This document shows, in pieces, positions 44,605 to 53,602 of a DNA stretch of 64,000 nt. The position numbers and the translations under genes were made by a program. This stretch comes from Bacillus pumilus (GTDB taxonomy: Bacteria > Bacillota > Bacilli > Bacillales > Bacillaceae), in NCBI RefSeq assembly GCF_002744245.1, contig NZ_NKHG01000100.1, positions 1 to 64,000 of the forward strand, given 5' to 3'. Position 1 is the first letter of the stretch, and each line of letters begins with the position of its first letter. Below the pieces are notes generated by a model, which had not been told where the DNA came from, did no database searches, and saw only the letters and a list, made by a program, of their open reading frames with translations.

Positions 44605-45289
44605 CTTCCTCATCTTTTTGATCATCTTTAGGAAGATCGTGTTCATCTGGAACGCTATCATCTGAACCCTTTTCGTCTTCAACTGCTTCTTCAGTATTTT
44701 CTTTTTGTAACGGTTCAGATTCGTTGGCTTGATCCTCTTTCCAATCCCACCATGCTTCAGCAAGCGGAGCAACTGCTGCTCGGTAGTCATTGATCAGATC
44801 AACGATGGTGCCAGAGGACATCTCAAGCTCTGTAGCCAACTTGCGGTATGATTCACCTTCAATGCGGCGCTTCGCGATCTCTGCCATATTCTCAGGGAAA
44901 CCTTCCTGCTCTGGAGCCATGCCTTCAATGATGAATTGATCCACCACTTCACGCTTAATCTCCATCGGTTTTTCTTCAATTTTTGGTTTTTCTGCTGGTA
45001 AGCCCAATTCAGCCTCTAACTGTTCCGGCTCAGGATCAGCTATGTGAACCACGCCGCTCTGGTCTACTTGATAATTTACGATTGGCCGCTCAGTGTGAGC
45101 ATTGATTTGAACGTTATAGCGGACAATGTCACTTTCAATCTCTACTTTCACGTCCTTATCAATCATTTCTGCAAGGTTTTGAATTCTGTTACCTAGCTCC
45201 TTTGTTGGCACTTCCAACACTAATTCTGTAATCCCTTTAGGCTTGTGATTCATTTTTTTAACTTTTCCATTGAAATTTATAAAAGACAT
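44591..45289 (-). CDS. Hypothetical phage protein with HTH-like segment
   Basis: 232 aa. The N-terminal ~70 residues are a small alpha/beta domain (GITELVLEVPTKELGNRIQ). The middle has IAKRRIEGESYRKLATELEM, which looks like a helix-turn-helix (about 138-165), and the C-terminus is Glu/Asp-rich and disordered. The acidic tail and position after RusA suggest a DNA-metabolism accessory protein; unproven. Confidence 0.6.
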   Translation of the reverse strand: MSFINFNGKVKKMNHKPKGITELVLEVPTKELGNRIQNLAEMIDKDVKVEIESDIVRYNVQINAHTERPIVNYQVDQSGVVHIADPEPEQLEAELGLPAEKPKIEEKPMEIKREVVDQFIIEGMAPEQEGFPENMAEIAKRRIEGESYRKLATELEMSSGTIVDLINDYRAAVAPLAEAWWDWKEDQANESEPLQKENTEEAVEDEKGSDDSVPDEHDLPKDDQKDEEDGAA

Positions 45290-45726
45290 ATTTGTTCCTC
45301 CTCATGGGTTGGTGTAAGAGTAGATACTTCGACTTCAATTCTTGGTGTGCTGCTGTAAAACTTGCTTACATGCAGATCAACAATTTGACTATCATCCTGC
45401 CAAATTACTTTATTCAAGCCATCTTTTATTCCTTTGATGTAGTTATCAACATCCGGCTTCTTAGCAGGTCTCAACTCACCTTTTTCAGCTTCCGCGGCTT
45501 TTTTCTTGCTGAAGCTTTTCAATAATGATTTATAGACTTTCACTTTCAATTCAAGTGGACCTGTGAGGAGCTGTTCAGGACGATGATCACTTGCAGCCAG
45601 CTTTACATAAGATTTAAAGTCTCTTGATTTTTTGGGATCATACAGCCTTGTCGTGCCATTTACACTCGTAGCCCGCGGTCTTCCTTGTGCAACAGGTTCT
45701 GCGTAAATGGTGAATGCTATTTTCAT
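45277..45726 (-). CDS. RusA-family Holliday junction resolvase
   Basis: 149 aa: FTIYAEPVAQGRPRAT at the start and KKPDVDNYIKGIKDGLN (the KPDxDNxxK motif with catalytic Asp) around 92-108, then WQDDSQIVDL. RusA resolves recombination intermediates during phage DNA replication. Equivalent to skin YqaN. Confidence 0.93.
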   Translation of the reverse strand: MKIAFTIYAEPVAQGRPRATSVNGTTRLYDPKKSRDFKSYVKLAASDHRPEQLLTGPLELKVKVYKSLLKSFSKKKAAEAEKGELRPAKKPDVDNYIKGIKDGLNKVIWQDDSQIVDLHVSKFYSSTPRIEVEVSTLTPTHEEEQICLL

Positions 45727-46382
45727 AGTTTTTCATCTCCTTGAACATAACGACTTTTCGCATGGTACAAGTACCCTTCTTCATCTTCATGATCCCAACC
45801 GTTTTTCATATCAGCAGGCATGATTTTCACCTTTGTTTCACAGTTGTCACATGCCGTGTATCTAAAGCCCTTAAAAACCTTTTTGTCCTCTATCAATCCA
45901 CACTCAGGGCATTGAAATTTAGTCTTACATTTCATGCGGTCAGGTTCCGGATCTTCCTTTTCAACCAGGGCTATATTTTTCACTTGTTCCATAATGCTCA
46001 ATTGTTCTCCAATGCTCGTGTTCAAAGTGCGTTCGTTATTCAAAAGAGCAGTTGATCTTGGTCTCGTTCTCTTTGGTTCTGTTGATTTCGTGGGAGCAGG
46101 AGCAGCTTTCTTATCATCGTTTGACTTAGACATAGATTGATCTTGATGAAATAGCTTGCTTTGATTGGTCGCTTTGTCAGTATGAGTTGATTCTATCGCT
46201 CTGTTAACTGATGAAGGGGCAACTGTTGAAGCCCTTTGTCTTCCGTTTGGATTTAAAGAACCTCTATGCATGTACATGTCTAGTTTAGTGATCAACTGAC
46301 CGAATTCTTCAGCTGTGTAATTATCTGCTTCAAAATTCACTTCTTTGCCAGAAGTGCTGTCTTTCATTTGTAATTTAATCAC
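45723..46382 (-). CDS. Hypothetical phage protein with zinc ribbon
   Basis: 219 aa. A short N-terminal domain (KEVNFEADNYTAEEFGQLITKL), a disordered Lys/Thr/Pro linker, then a zinc ribbon (QCPECGLIEDKKV ... ACDNCETKVKI, about 155-190). Ends overlap rusA and the upstream gene. Function unknown. Confidence 0.65.
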   Translation of the reverse strand: MIKLQMKDSTSGKEVNFEADNYTAEEFGQLITKLDMYMHRGSLNPNGRQRASTVAPSSVNRAIESTHTDKATNQSKLFHQDQSMSKSNDDKKAAPAPTKSTEPKRTRPRSTALLNNERTLNTSIGEQLSIMEQVKNIALVEKEDPEPDRMKCKTKFQCPECGLIEDKKVFKGFRYTACDNCETKVKIMPADMKNGWDHEDEEGYLYHAKSRYVQGDEKL

Positions 46383-46582
46383 TCTGCTTCCTCCTCGATC
46401 TCCATCCTGACATTGTAAGTTTCAATATCGTTTCCTCGCTCACACTTAGCTGTAATGACTAGCATTTCAAGATCATAGAGCGATTTATTTGCGAGACTTT
46501 CATTCTCATTCGGTTTATATCCAATGCGCTTCAGTTCATTGAGAAGGAACTGCCGACGATCATCGCTTTTACTATTTGTCAT
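46379..46582 (-). CDS. Small Fbp-like helical protein
   Basis: 67 aa. DDRRQFLLNELKRIGYKPNEN ... SLYDLEMLVITAKCE recalls the RNA-chaperone-like Fbp family (RxxLIxxL ... LYxLxLxxLE). Start ATG 46582 behind GAGGA. Resemblance is by eye only. Confidence 0.5.
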   Translation of the reverse strand: MTNSKSDDRRQFLLNELKRIGYKPNENESLANKSLYDLEMLVITAKCERGNDIETYNVRMEIEEEAE

Positions 46583-46628
46583 ATTCATTCCTCATTTCAC
46601 ATTGCGGCTTCCATTTGCCGCGATAGAT

Positions 46629-47888
46629 TTAAAACTTCCCGTACTCTTTCACAAAGGCAGCGGTTATTGTTCCTGTTGATCCATTCCGTTGTTTTGCAAA
46701 AATGATTTCTACAATGTTTTTAGCTTCGCTTTTTTTGTCGTAGTAATCATCACGATAAAGGAAGGTCACAATATCAGCATCTTGCTCAATGCTCCCTGAA
46801 TCTCGTAAATCAGACATCATTGGACGTTTATCTTGCCGCTGTTCAACTCCACGTGAGAGCTGCGATAGCAAAATGATAGGAACATTGAAACTTCTGGCCA
46901 TATTTTTAAGCTCTCTCGTGATCTCACCAACCTCATGGTTTTTGCTTTCTGACTTTCCGATAGGGGTGATCAACTGCAAATAGTCAATGATCACTAAATG
47001 ATCTTGATCAGGGTGATCTTTCTTGGTTTTTCTTATCCTGGAACGGATGTCAGCTAATGTTTGGGTAGGCTGATCATGAATATAAATATCTAACTTTTCA
47101 TATTCGCCCATCGCACGATTGGCACGATCATAATCATCCTCGCTGAAATATCTCTTTGGATTCCTCCACTTCGTGCTTTCAATACTCCCTATGCTGCTTA
47201 ACATTCGATGAGTCAGTTGTGTATCAGACATTTCCAGTGAAAATATGTCGGTTACTCCACCATTTAGCGCGTTATTATAACCAAGGTTAAGAGCGAACGC
47301 TGTTTTCCCCATCGATGGACGAGCAGCCACAATAATCAAATCACTCTTTTGCCAACCGCCTGTCATGGCATTAAGATCCGCAAGACCCGTGTTGACTCCA
47401 GTCAGATCACCATGATCTTCTTCCATGCTCATGAAAATCTCGGTTAATACATCCATTTTCGTCCGAGTCTCTCGTACGCCTACTTCTTGAGCTTCAATTG
47501 TTTTTTGATAAAGCTCGGTGACGCCCTCATCAGTAGGGGAACTGGCAAATGCTAAAGCAGCACTTTGCAAATCTCTAAGTCTAAAAGCCTCGTAAATTAA
47601 TGTTTCATAGGTTTCAAATGAATGAGTAGATGGAACAGCGCTCGCTAGGTTGGTTAAGTATTCAAAACCCCCAACTGCATTTAAAGTGTCCCCCATAGAT
47701 GCAGCGATATTGGCCATTTCCACTTGTTTACCTAGCTTGTCCACTTCCCTCATCGCTTCAAAAATTTGCTTGTGACGCTCTTCAGCAAAATGCTTAGACT
47801 CTAAAGCTGTTTCTTTGATTAGATCGCCTTCAAGGATGATGCAACCCAGTAGAAACTGTTCAGCTTCGCTGTTTTGCAAATTTTGCAT
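46629..47888 (-). CDS. Replicative DNA helicase, DnaB family
   Basis: 419 aa. An N-terminal helical domain (about 1-110) is followed by the RecA-like ATPase with ARPSMGKT (Walker A, 189-196), IIDYLQLI (Walker B) and LLSQLSRGVEQR. It is the phage homologue of SPP1 G40P, loaded by the product of the next gene. Confidence 0.95.
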   Translation of the reverse strand: MQNLQNSEAEQFLLGCIILEGDLIKETALESKHFAEERHKQIFEAMREVDKLGKQVEMANIAASMGDTLNAVGGFEYLTNLASAVPSTHSFETYETLIYEAFRLRDLQSAALAFASSPTDEGVTELYQKTIEAQEVGVRETRTKMDVLTEIFMSMEEDHGDLTGVNTGLADLNAMTGGWQKSDLIIVAARPSMGKTAFALNLGYNNALNGGVTDIFSLEMSDTQLTHRMLSSIGSIESTKWRNPKRYFSEDDYDRANRAMGEYEKLDIYIHDQPTQTLADIRSRIRKTKKDHPDQDHLVIIDYLQLITPIGKSESKNHEVGEITRELKNMARSFNVPIILLSQLSRGVEQRQDKRPMMSDLRDSGSIEQDADIVTFLYRDDYYDKKSEAKNIVEIIFAKQRNGSTGTITAAFVKEYGKF

Positions 47889-48147
47889 TCTTTTCCCACT
47901 CTTTCTGCTTTTCTATGAAGTCGTTCGGTTCTGGTTGATGTACCTGTATCTCTGCGATAACAGGAGGGAATCGTTTTTCAGCAATATGTTGATCTACTTT
48001 TTTTGAAACTGCCTCATACGGTAGTGCCGTTAAATGCTCTAACCAAAGCCTTATTCTTTCTTTTCCGATCTCATCTGTAGAGAGTTCAAACCTTGGATAC
48101 GCAGCTGCTATCCTAGTTAAGATAATCATCGCTTGTTCTTCGGTCAT
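47860..48147 (-). CDS. Helicase loader/inhibitor, G39P type
   Basis: 95 aa: MIILTRIAAAYPRFELS, WLEHLTALPYEAVSKKVDQHIAEKRFPPVIAEI. This is the pattern of the SPP1 G39P-type loader that brings the helicase to the initiator-bound origin. It overlaps dnaB. Start ATG 48147 chosen over one directly abutting GGAGG. Confidence 0.85.
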   Translation of the reverse strand: MTEEQAMIILTRIAAAYPRFELSTDEIGKERIRLWLEHLTALPYEAVSKKVDQHIAEKRFPPVIAEIQVHQPEPNDFIEKQKEWEKNAKFAKQRS

Positions 48148-48152
48148 GCTAA

Positions 48153-48986
48153 TCATCCTCCTCCAAATTTAATGCCTGCTTCTTTGGCGTATTGAGCTAA
48201 TGCTGATAAGTTATCCTGTTGTCTCTTAGGTTTAAATTCAGATATGTTGCTAGGTGGATTGTTTTTGGCATGCCATCGATCAAGAATGCCCTTCTCCAGG
48301 TAAGAGAACGATTTGATGCCATCCGCTCTATGTCTTGGTCGGTATTGATCGAATATCTCGTCGATCCACACCAATATGTCTTCAAGGGGTATGTGCTCCT
48401 GAATGATCCTCTCAATGGCCTGTGCATCATTAGGAGTGATCATCAATCCTCCACCTCTTCGTGATAGATACTTGTCTTCGATTTGTTGGAAAGGAGAATC
48501 ATTTCCTACTGGAGATCTCTCTTCTTCTTCATATACATTCTTTACATTCTTAACATTCTTGTTTGTGATCATTTGATGTTCATTTGATGATCTTTTGATG
48601 TTCATTTGATGTTCATTTTGGTGATCAACTTCGTTGTTTTCTTGTTGGTAAAGCGCCCATTTATTAATGGTTACAACAGAAAATTTGTTGCTCTTTTTGA
48701 TGCTCAAAAAATTCATTTCCTCTAATTTTTCAAGCCACCGATACACTGTAACTTTCCCAGTTACTTGATCCCTTTTCCTAAGCCCTTTGTTAAACATTTC
48801 AGCAATATCGTACCTGCCAGTCACAAATTGACCAGGCTCTAATTCCACCACCTGATTACCTATCATCTGCTGATGATGTTTATGGCTTGCTTCAGTAAGA
48901 CAGATGAGCCAAAGCCTAAGCAGGTTAGGATTATTGAACACTGGATTTTCACGTAATTTTCGATGTAATTTGATCCACCCTCGCAA
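48153..48986 (-). CDS. Replication initiator (winged-helix, G38P/O-like)
   Basis: 277 aa from a TTG start (48986) seven bases after GGAGG, giving RGWIKLHRKLRENPVF, the usual beginning of this family. The winged-helix domain spans about 1-120 (VTGKVTVYRWLEKLEEMNFL). A flexible centre coincides with the DNA iterons, and a DnaD-like C-terminal helical domain follows (about 165-255). It should bind the origin inside its own gene and recruit loader and helicase. Confidence 0.87.
   Translation of the reverse strand: MRGWIKLHRKLRENPVFNNPNLLRLWLICLTEASHKHHQQMIGNQVVELEPGQFVTGRYDIAEMFNKGLRKRDQVTGKVTVYRWLEKLEEMNFLSIKKSNKFSVVTINKWALYQQENNEVDHQNEHQMNIKRSSNEHQMITNKNVKNVKNVYEEEERSPVGNDSPFQQIEDKYLSRRGGGLMITPNDAQAIERIIQEHIPLEDILVWIDEIFDQYRPRHRADGIKSFSYLEKGILDRWHAKNNPPSNISEFKPKRQQDNLSALAQYAKEAGIKFGGG
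48535..48561. repeat. Three 9-bp direct repeats
   Basis: ACATTCTT(T/A/G) three times in a row, encoding (Lys-Asn-Val)3 in the initiator. AT-rich, next to the iterons, so possibly an unwinding segment. Confidence 0.6.
48561..48626. repeat. Origin iterons, 11-bp period
   Basis: TTTGATGTTCA at 48572-48582, 48594-48604 and 48605-48615, TTTGATGATCT at 48583-48593, plus degenerate units on each side. Strictly 11-bp spacing, which is not a codon multiple, so the repeat is selected at DNA level. This is the probable phage replication origin. Confidence 0.75.
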
Positions 48987-49005
48987 ATGAATTCCTCCTT
49001 CCCAA

Positions 49006-49191
49006 CTATTTGCGTTTGAGTCTACAAATAGCGTATTTGCCTTCAATTTTTACTACTTCGAGATGCGGTTCATACTTGGCCATATATGTCTTGATATACG
49101 TAACCAATACCTTTTTCCGCATCTGCGGAGCGACTGATCTGGCCATCGTAATAAAACAATAGGGATAAGCTGTTTTAAAAAGCTCGCTCAT
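49006..49191 (-). CDS. Hypothetical small phage protein
   Basis: 61 aa, basic (VAPQMRKKVLVTYIKTYMAKYEPHLEVVKIEGKYAICRLKRK). It starts four bases inside the end of the MBL gene. Unknown function. Confidence 0.6.
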   Translation of the reverse strand: MSELFKTAYPYCFITMARSVAPQMRKKVLVTYIKTYMAKYEPHLEVVKIEGKYAICRLKRK

Positions 49192-49892
49192 TTCGGAACA
49201 TAGACAACCTTTCCTGTTTGTTTTGCTATTTCTTGTTTGAATAGTTGCTCATCACTGTTTGTATCAGATAGGTGCAACAACCATATTTCCTGCACTTTTG
49301 ACAAGTCATTTGCAGCTAGGAATGTCTTTACATTCTCTAAGCTGAAATGCGACTGTATGAGCCTATTACGCATGCTTTTGTGAATGCTCCCATTCTCAAT
49401 ATTTGCATTCAAGATTGATTCAGAGTAATTGCACTCGACCATGATGTGAGTGAGACCAAGAAACTTGTATTTGATGTAATAGGTGTCAGTGGCAAAGAGC
49501 AGCTTTTCTCCGTCCTCATTAGCCAATAGAAAGCCATACGGCTCTGATACATCGTGTTGTACATCAAAGGGCATAATAAGCCACGAACCGATCCTAAACG
49601 TCTGTCGAGTTTTTACAAGATTGATTCTGTGGTGATTTTCAACTCCCAGAGCTTTTACTGTTCCAGGAGACATATAACAATCAATTCCGGCTCGCAATAC
49701 ATCTTTCAATGCCTTACAATGATCACCATGCTCATGGGTGATGAGACACCCCTCAAATCGCATATTAAAATCAAAAGCACGTTGCATCTCTTTGAAGGTG
49801 ATACCGCACTCCAAAAGGAGCGGGGTTTTACCATCAGTCACCCGATAGCAATTCCCCTTACTACTTGATGAGACAGCGTTTATTTCAATCAA
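49188..49892 (-). CDS. MBL-fold metallo-hydrolase
   Basis: 234 aa with THEHGDHCKAL (metal-binding HxHxDH, about 52-58), FATDTYYI (Asp ligand, about 133) and a late LLHLSD. Similar phage proteins resemble the WalJ/YycJ exonuclease-like branch. Adjacent to recT and SMC-like genes, so probably a nuclease of the recombination module (a possible RecT-partner); this is inference. TTG start overlapping the recT stop. Confidence 0.85.
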   Translation of the reverse strand: MIEINAVSSSSKGNCYRVTDGKTPLLLECGITFKEMQRAFDFNMRFEGCLITHEHGDHCKALKDVLRAGIDCYMSPGTVKALGVENHHRINLVKTRQTFRIGSWLIMPFDVQHDVSEPYGFLLANEDGEKLLFATDTYYIKYKFLGLTHIMVECNYSESILNANIENGSIHKSMRNRLIQSHFSLENVKTFLAANDLSKVQEIWLLHLSDTNSDEQLFKQEIAKQTGKVVYVPK

Positions 49893-50797
49893 AATGGTGG
49901 TTCCTCATTCAATGCAGACGGCTTTTCATCATGTTCATTCGATAGTTGTGGGTCAGGTTCTTCACGCTGCTTTATTTCATGCTGTTCTGAATCTTCTTCA
50001 GGTTCATTGAAACCAACATCAATAATTTCTGAATTAGCATTTTCACTAATTTCTTTTTTCACTTCATCCGGAGTAACATCTACCCGTTCGTCGTCATACT
50101 CATTTTCAGTTGAGTTATTAATTGCTTGAACAAGTAGATCGCTGTCATCGCTTGTGTTTATAAAATTCTTAGCCGCACGATTGATAACGGTTCTTTTGGC
50201 CATTTCCTGTGGAAACTTATTCTGAACCGCTTTTGTTTTCGCTTGGCTCCAGGAAGTTTCAATTTCTTTTTTTGTCATGATGGTTAGCAGTTCCATATCA
50301 TCAATGGTCTTCACTACTGCATAAGCCCCGATGATCGGCTTGTCTCTGTTCTCAAACTTCGTTTCATGCTTGATAAGTTTTTCCCGACCTCCATCAATCT
50401 CATAATCAAATACATCGCCTTCAAAGATCACGTTTGCCCATATATCCTTAACATTGGTCAAACGTTTCAAGACTGCTTGTGTACCAAAATATGAACGATT
50501 TAGTTGTAATTGTTTCCCGTACGGAATAAAATAACATTGTGTTTTTGCAGGGCTTAAACCTTGTACAACCATATCCAATAATGAATTAGCAATAGATTCA
50601 CGAGAGCAACTTTCTAATGCGGGTCTTCCATCTTTATCCTTCAGTTCTTGAAGCTTAAAAAAGGCACTCTTTAATGCATTGCTAGCATTATAGTTAGATG
50701 GAAGAACCAATCCTTCATCTTTTAACCTGCTTAGACTATTGTTCACATCATCTGTAATATTTTTTTGTACGTGTGCCAATTGATTCTGATTACTCAT
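49889..50797 (-). CDS. recT: RecT single-strand annealing protein
   Basis: 302 aa of the RecT family (ALKSAFFKLQELKDKDGRPALESC, GLSPAKTQCYFIPYGKQLQLNRSYFGT, KRTVINRAAKNFINTSDD), with an acidic disordered tail that may bind SSB or the nuclease. Promotes annealing in phage recombination. Start ATG 50797 overlaps the previous gene. Confidence 0.94.
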   Translation of the reverse strand: MSNQNQLAHVQKNITDDVNNSLSRLKDEGLVLPSNYNASNALKSAFFKLQELKDKDGRPALESCSRESIANSLLDMVVQGLSPAKTQCYFIPYGKQLQLNRSYFGTQAVLKRLTNVKDIWANVIFEGDVFDYEIDGGREKLIKHETKFENRDKPIIGAYAVVKTIDDMELLTIMTKKEIETSWSQAKTKAVQNKFPQEMAKRTVINRAAKNFINTSDDSDLLVQAINNSTENEYDDERVDVTPDEVKKEISENANSEIIDVGFNEPEEDSEQHEIKQREEPDPQLSNEHDEKPSALNEEPPF

Positions 50798-51035
50798 CCG
50801 TATCCTCCTCATAAATAAATCTGACCTTTTTACCTTGATGCTCCCTTAGAAAGGCCTCAAGTATTCCAGCAAAATCCGATGGACCATATAAGTCTCTTTC
50901 CAAAATTGCATCTTCCGGGCATTCAGAGAGCGGACCAGCGTTCATAGCCTCTATACCATCAATAAGCAGCCTTTCACGTCTTAGTCCTTCCCATCCTTCT
51001 CCTGAAAGAACTTTCACCTCTACCACTTCACTCAT
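50790..51035 (-). CDS. Hypothetical phage protein
   Basis: 81 aa, acidic (EGWEGLRRERLLIDGIEAMNAGPLSECPED). Lies between the SMC-like ATPase and recT with overlaps on both sides, so it is probably part of the recombination operon. Unknown. Confidence 0.6.
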   Translation of the reverse strand: MSEVVEVKVLSGEGWEGLRRERLLIDGIEAMNAGPLSECPEDAILERDLYGPSDFAGILEAFLREHQGKKVRFIYEEDTDE

Positions 51036-53014
51036 GCGATCACCTCACAATCTACAGTCAGCAAGTTGTCATCAGTTTCAACTCGCAGCTGTTTGTCCTT
51101 CTCGGATACTATCAAGCTAATAACTTGAGCATTCACATCGATTAAATTCGTGACCGCCTCGCTGTTATCAACGAAGATCGGCGCAGATATACCATAATGC
51201 TCATTTAACGTATTAATTATGTCTAAACCGACATTAATACGTGCCGCATTGTTTAGGCCTTTAGAGTAAGGCACGCCTCCATAAAGCGTTTCACAAGTTT
51301 CTGTTAAACCACCGTTGACTTGCTCTTCAAAGAGCTTGAAGCGGGCAAATTTGAATGCGTTGTTTATCCGTTCTTCCATAAGGTTCATCTTGGTTCGGGT
51401 AAACTCCTCAATGAGAAAAGTTTGTTGTTCTACCTCGTTATATTCATCAGCCATTTTACGTTCTTCATCTTTTAGCTCTTCAATCCGTTTCAGAGCTTGT
51501 TTGGCTTTATCAATGCAAAGTAGATCATTAAGAACCAATTTCATTTCTTGCTTTTTTTCCTTGATCTGCTCGTTAATCGTTTGAACAGCTCCACTTGTCT
51601 CCTGCTCATCTGACTGGATCTCGCTTTTAATTTTTTCGATCTCTTCGATCTTGGCTTGATACGTTGGATTATTCGTAATTGGAGCAATGGACGCTTCAGC
51701 TTGCTCCATATCTTCTTTCAGTTTTTCTAAAGTTGAAGCCTTAAATTTCTCTTCCAAATTCAACTTTTGAATTTGCTCTTCAACTTCATACAGCTCATTT
51801 TTCTTTTTGTCATATTCAATTCCTAGTTGTTTCCCCTTATCGGCTATGCGCTCAAGGTAATCACTTTTTTGTAAATTGAATTTCTCAATAGCAGCTTGGA
51901 TTTCCCCTTCCGGCAATGCTTGTCCACATGTCGGACAATCTGTTTGATGATCCTCAAACGATTCTTCGTACTTTTTAGACCATTCTTCTCGTAACTCCAA
52001 ACGTTCTTTATCTATTTGAGATAGAAAAGATGTTAAGTGCTCTTTCTTCGTGATCAAGTTAATGAGATCATTTTGGGTTTGAGTAAGACTGTTTTTCGCT
52101 AAGTAGTAGGCTTCTTTTTTCTCATTCACTAACTGAAATCTTTTTGAGTCATACTCATTCATAATTTGTTGCAGATCGCCTTCGAGCTGAAGCATACGCT
52201 TCTTACGATCTGCACCTGCATCCGCTTTGATAGAGCGAACTTTCTCTTCCAATGCCATAAGTGATGACTCCAGAACTTTTAGCTCTTCTTTCAGTTGTTC
52301 ATGGTCAAGATCACTGACATCATCAATTGAGCGGTTGATCTCATCAATCCTGACCGGAAATTGCTCCAGGAGTTTAGTGATCTTTTTTCGTTTTTCAGCA
52401 AGAATTCTTTTTTGTTCATCAAGACTTCTTTCATCTAGAATCGATTGAAGTTTTGATAATGAATTGTCTTGCTTAATAACGTCATCAGCTGTCACAGCTC
52501 CGCCAATTTCCATGAGTACGTTTAGGCGATCCTGCCACTTCATTTGTTCGTTGAAATAAGAAGGAGAAGTTATCAGCTTGAAAATGTCCTCAGAGATAAT
52601 GTCATTGACCTTCTCAGCAAACTCTTTTTTCTTCACTGGTACACCATTCACATGATAATCGGTGGTATGGCCAGAAAAGACTTGCTTTGCTGATCCCCGT
52701 TTCTTGGTCCATTTCTCTGAATAGACCTTTTTCAACTCAACTGACTTTCCATCAACTAGCAAGACAGCCGATACCTCATGATCAACGCCGCTTACCGCTT
52801 TGTTATCTTTTGAGAGCGTCTTGATCTCAAAGTCTTTTTTGTTTTGGCTGTCTTTATCAAAGAGCAGCCACATGAAAGCATCAAACAACGTTGTTTTGCC
52901 TGTAGCGTTATCACCATAGACTTTTGCACTGGCTCCACATGTTTCAAGAGTGAAAGATTTTACACCCTTGAAGTTTGAAAGATGGAGTTCTGATAATATG
53001 ATTGTCTTATTCAA
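51032..53014 (-). CDS. SMC/Rad50-like ATPase
   Basis: About 660 aa. A Walker A GDNATGKT (34-41) is followed by a long coiled coil interrupted at its tip by CPTCGQ (about 360-365), a zinc-hook-like motif, then the second coil and C-terminal ATPase lobe (KGLNNAARINVGLDIINTL, FVDNSEAV as Walker B). SbcC/Rad50-like enzymes work with a nuclease; the MBL protein or a host SbcD are possible partners. TTG start at 53014 overlaps the previous gene. Confidence 0.85.
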   Translation of the reverse strand: MNKTIILSELHLSNFKGVKSFTLETCGASAKVYGDNATGKTTLFDAFMWLLFDKDSQNKKDFEIKTLSKDNKAVSGVDHEVSAVLLVDGKSVELKKVYSEKWTKKRGSAKQVFSGHTTDYHVNGVPVKKKEFAEKVNDIISEDIFKLITSPSYFNEQMKWQDRLNVLMEIGGAVTADDVIKQDNSLSKLQSILDERSLDEQKRILAEKRKKITKLLEQFPVRIDEINRSIDDVSDLDHEQLKEELKVLESSLMALEEKVRSIKADAGADRKKRMLQLEGDLQQIMNEYDSKRFQLVNEKKEAYYLAKNSLTQTQNDLINLITKKEHLTSFLSQIDKERLELREEWSKKYEESFEDHQTDCPTCGQALPEGEIQAAIEKFNLQKSDYLERIADKGKQLGIEYDKKKNELYEVEEQIQKLNLEEKFKASTLEKLKEDMEQAEASIAPITNNPTYQAKIEEIEKIKSEIQSDEQETSGAVQTINEQIKEKKQEMKLVLNDLLCIDKAKQALKRIEELKDEERKMADEYNEVEQQTFLIEEFTRTKMNLMEERINNAFKFARFKLFEEQVNGGLTETCETLYGGVPYSKGLNNAARINVGLDIINTLNEHYGISAPIFVDNSEAVTNLIDVNAQVISLIVSEKDKQLRVETDDNLLTVDCEVIA

Positions 53015-53282
53015 TACTCTCACTACCTTCTTTTGAATTTCTTTCAAGGTAGGCAAAACCATCGCTTGTTAGAAAAGCTCCAAAGTAAGGGAGTTGATCT
53101 ACTCCTGTTAATTGAGCAACACTAGGATCATGCTTTTCCAATTCATCACCTGTAATAATTTTGATGAATGATGGATCAAAAGACTGAACCTCTCTTAACA
53201 AACGTGCCTCCATGTAGCCCCATATCGTTGCACCCGAACCGATTCTTCTCATAATTTCCAAATGCCTATCAGTGAGTTTCAT
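53007..53282 (-). CDS. Hypothetical phage protein
   Basis: 91 aa (LTDRHLEIMRRIGSGATIWGYMEARLL, GAFLTSDGFAYLERN), perhaps a small winged-helix protein. Its ribosome site GGAGG sits in the four-base loop of a 7-bp hairpin directly before the start (53283-53300). Confidence 0.62.
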   Translation of the reverse strand: MKLTDRHLEIMRRIGSGATIWGYMEARLLREVQSFDPSFIKIITGDELEKHDPSVAQLTGVDQLPYFGAFLTSDGFAYLERNSKEGSESIE

Positions 53283-53295
53283 ATCAATGCCTCCA

Positions 53296-53388
53296 TTGAT
53301 TTACAGTGCCAACCTGCTATAATAGGGGTTGACACTTTATTCTGTAATTTTTGGGAAAGGTTCACTTGTGGGAGTGAACCTTTTTATT
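53296..53388 (+). ncRNA. Candidate short plus-strand RNA
   Basis: TTGATT (53296-53301), 16 bases, TATAAT (53318-53323), followed by a strong terminator (11-bp stem 53356-53366 / 53373-53383, T-rich end). The predicted RNA is about 55-60 nt with no ORF, transcribed against the early operon. Confidence 0.5.
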
Positions 53389-53602
53389 TTGTGTTCACAA
53401 AGGTAAAATCGAGCTGTTCCTTCAAGTAACGATTCAAATTATCCAGGAGAATCTTTTCCCCAACATTCTCATCAATGACGTATTCGTCATTAGAGAAGAT
53501 CTCATCCCCGAAGTAATCAGTTCCTACAACATCAACAACTTCGACGCCCTTTGGGTATCCAGTAGCATTTATTTGAGTGATCATTGGATGTTCAATGTTC
53601 AT
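53384..53602 (-). CDS. YqaI-like protein
   Basis: 72 aa: MNIEHPMITQINATGYPKG, DYFGDEIFSNDEYVIDENVGE and LNRYLKEQLDFTFV match the pattern of skin-element YqaI. Unknown function; early operon. Confidence 0.72.
   Translation of the reverse strand: MNIEHPMITQINATGYPKGVEVVDVVGTDYFGDEIFSNDEYVIDENVGEKILLDNLNRYLKEQLDFTFVNTK

Noticed and set aside
48535-48626. Short regular repeats as a CRISPR array
   Set aside because: Units are 9-11 bp and contiguous with no spacers, and they lie inside the replication initiator; iterons explain them.
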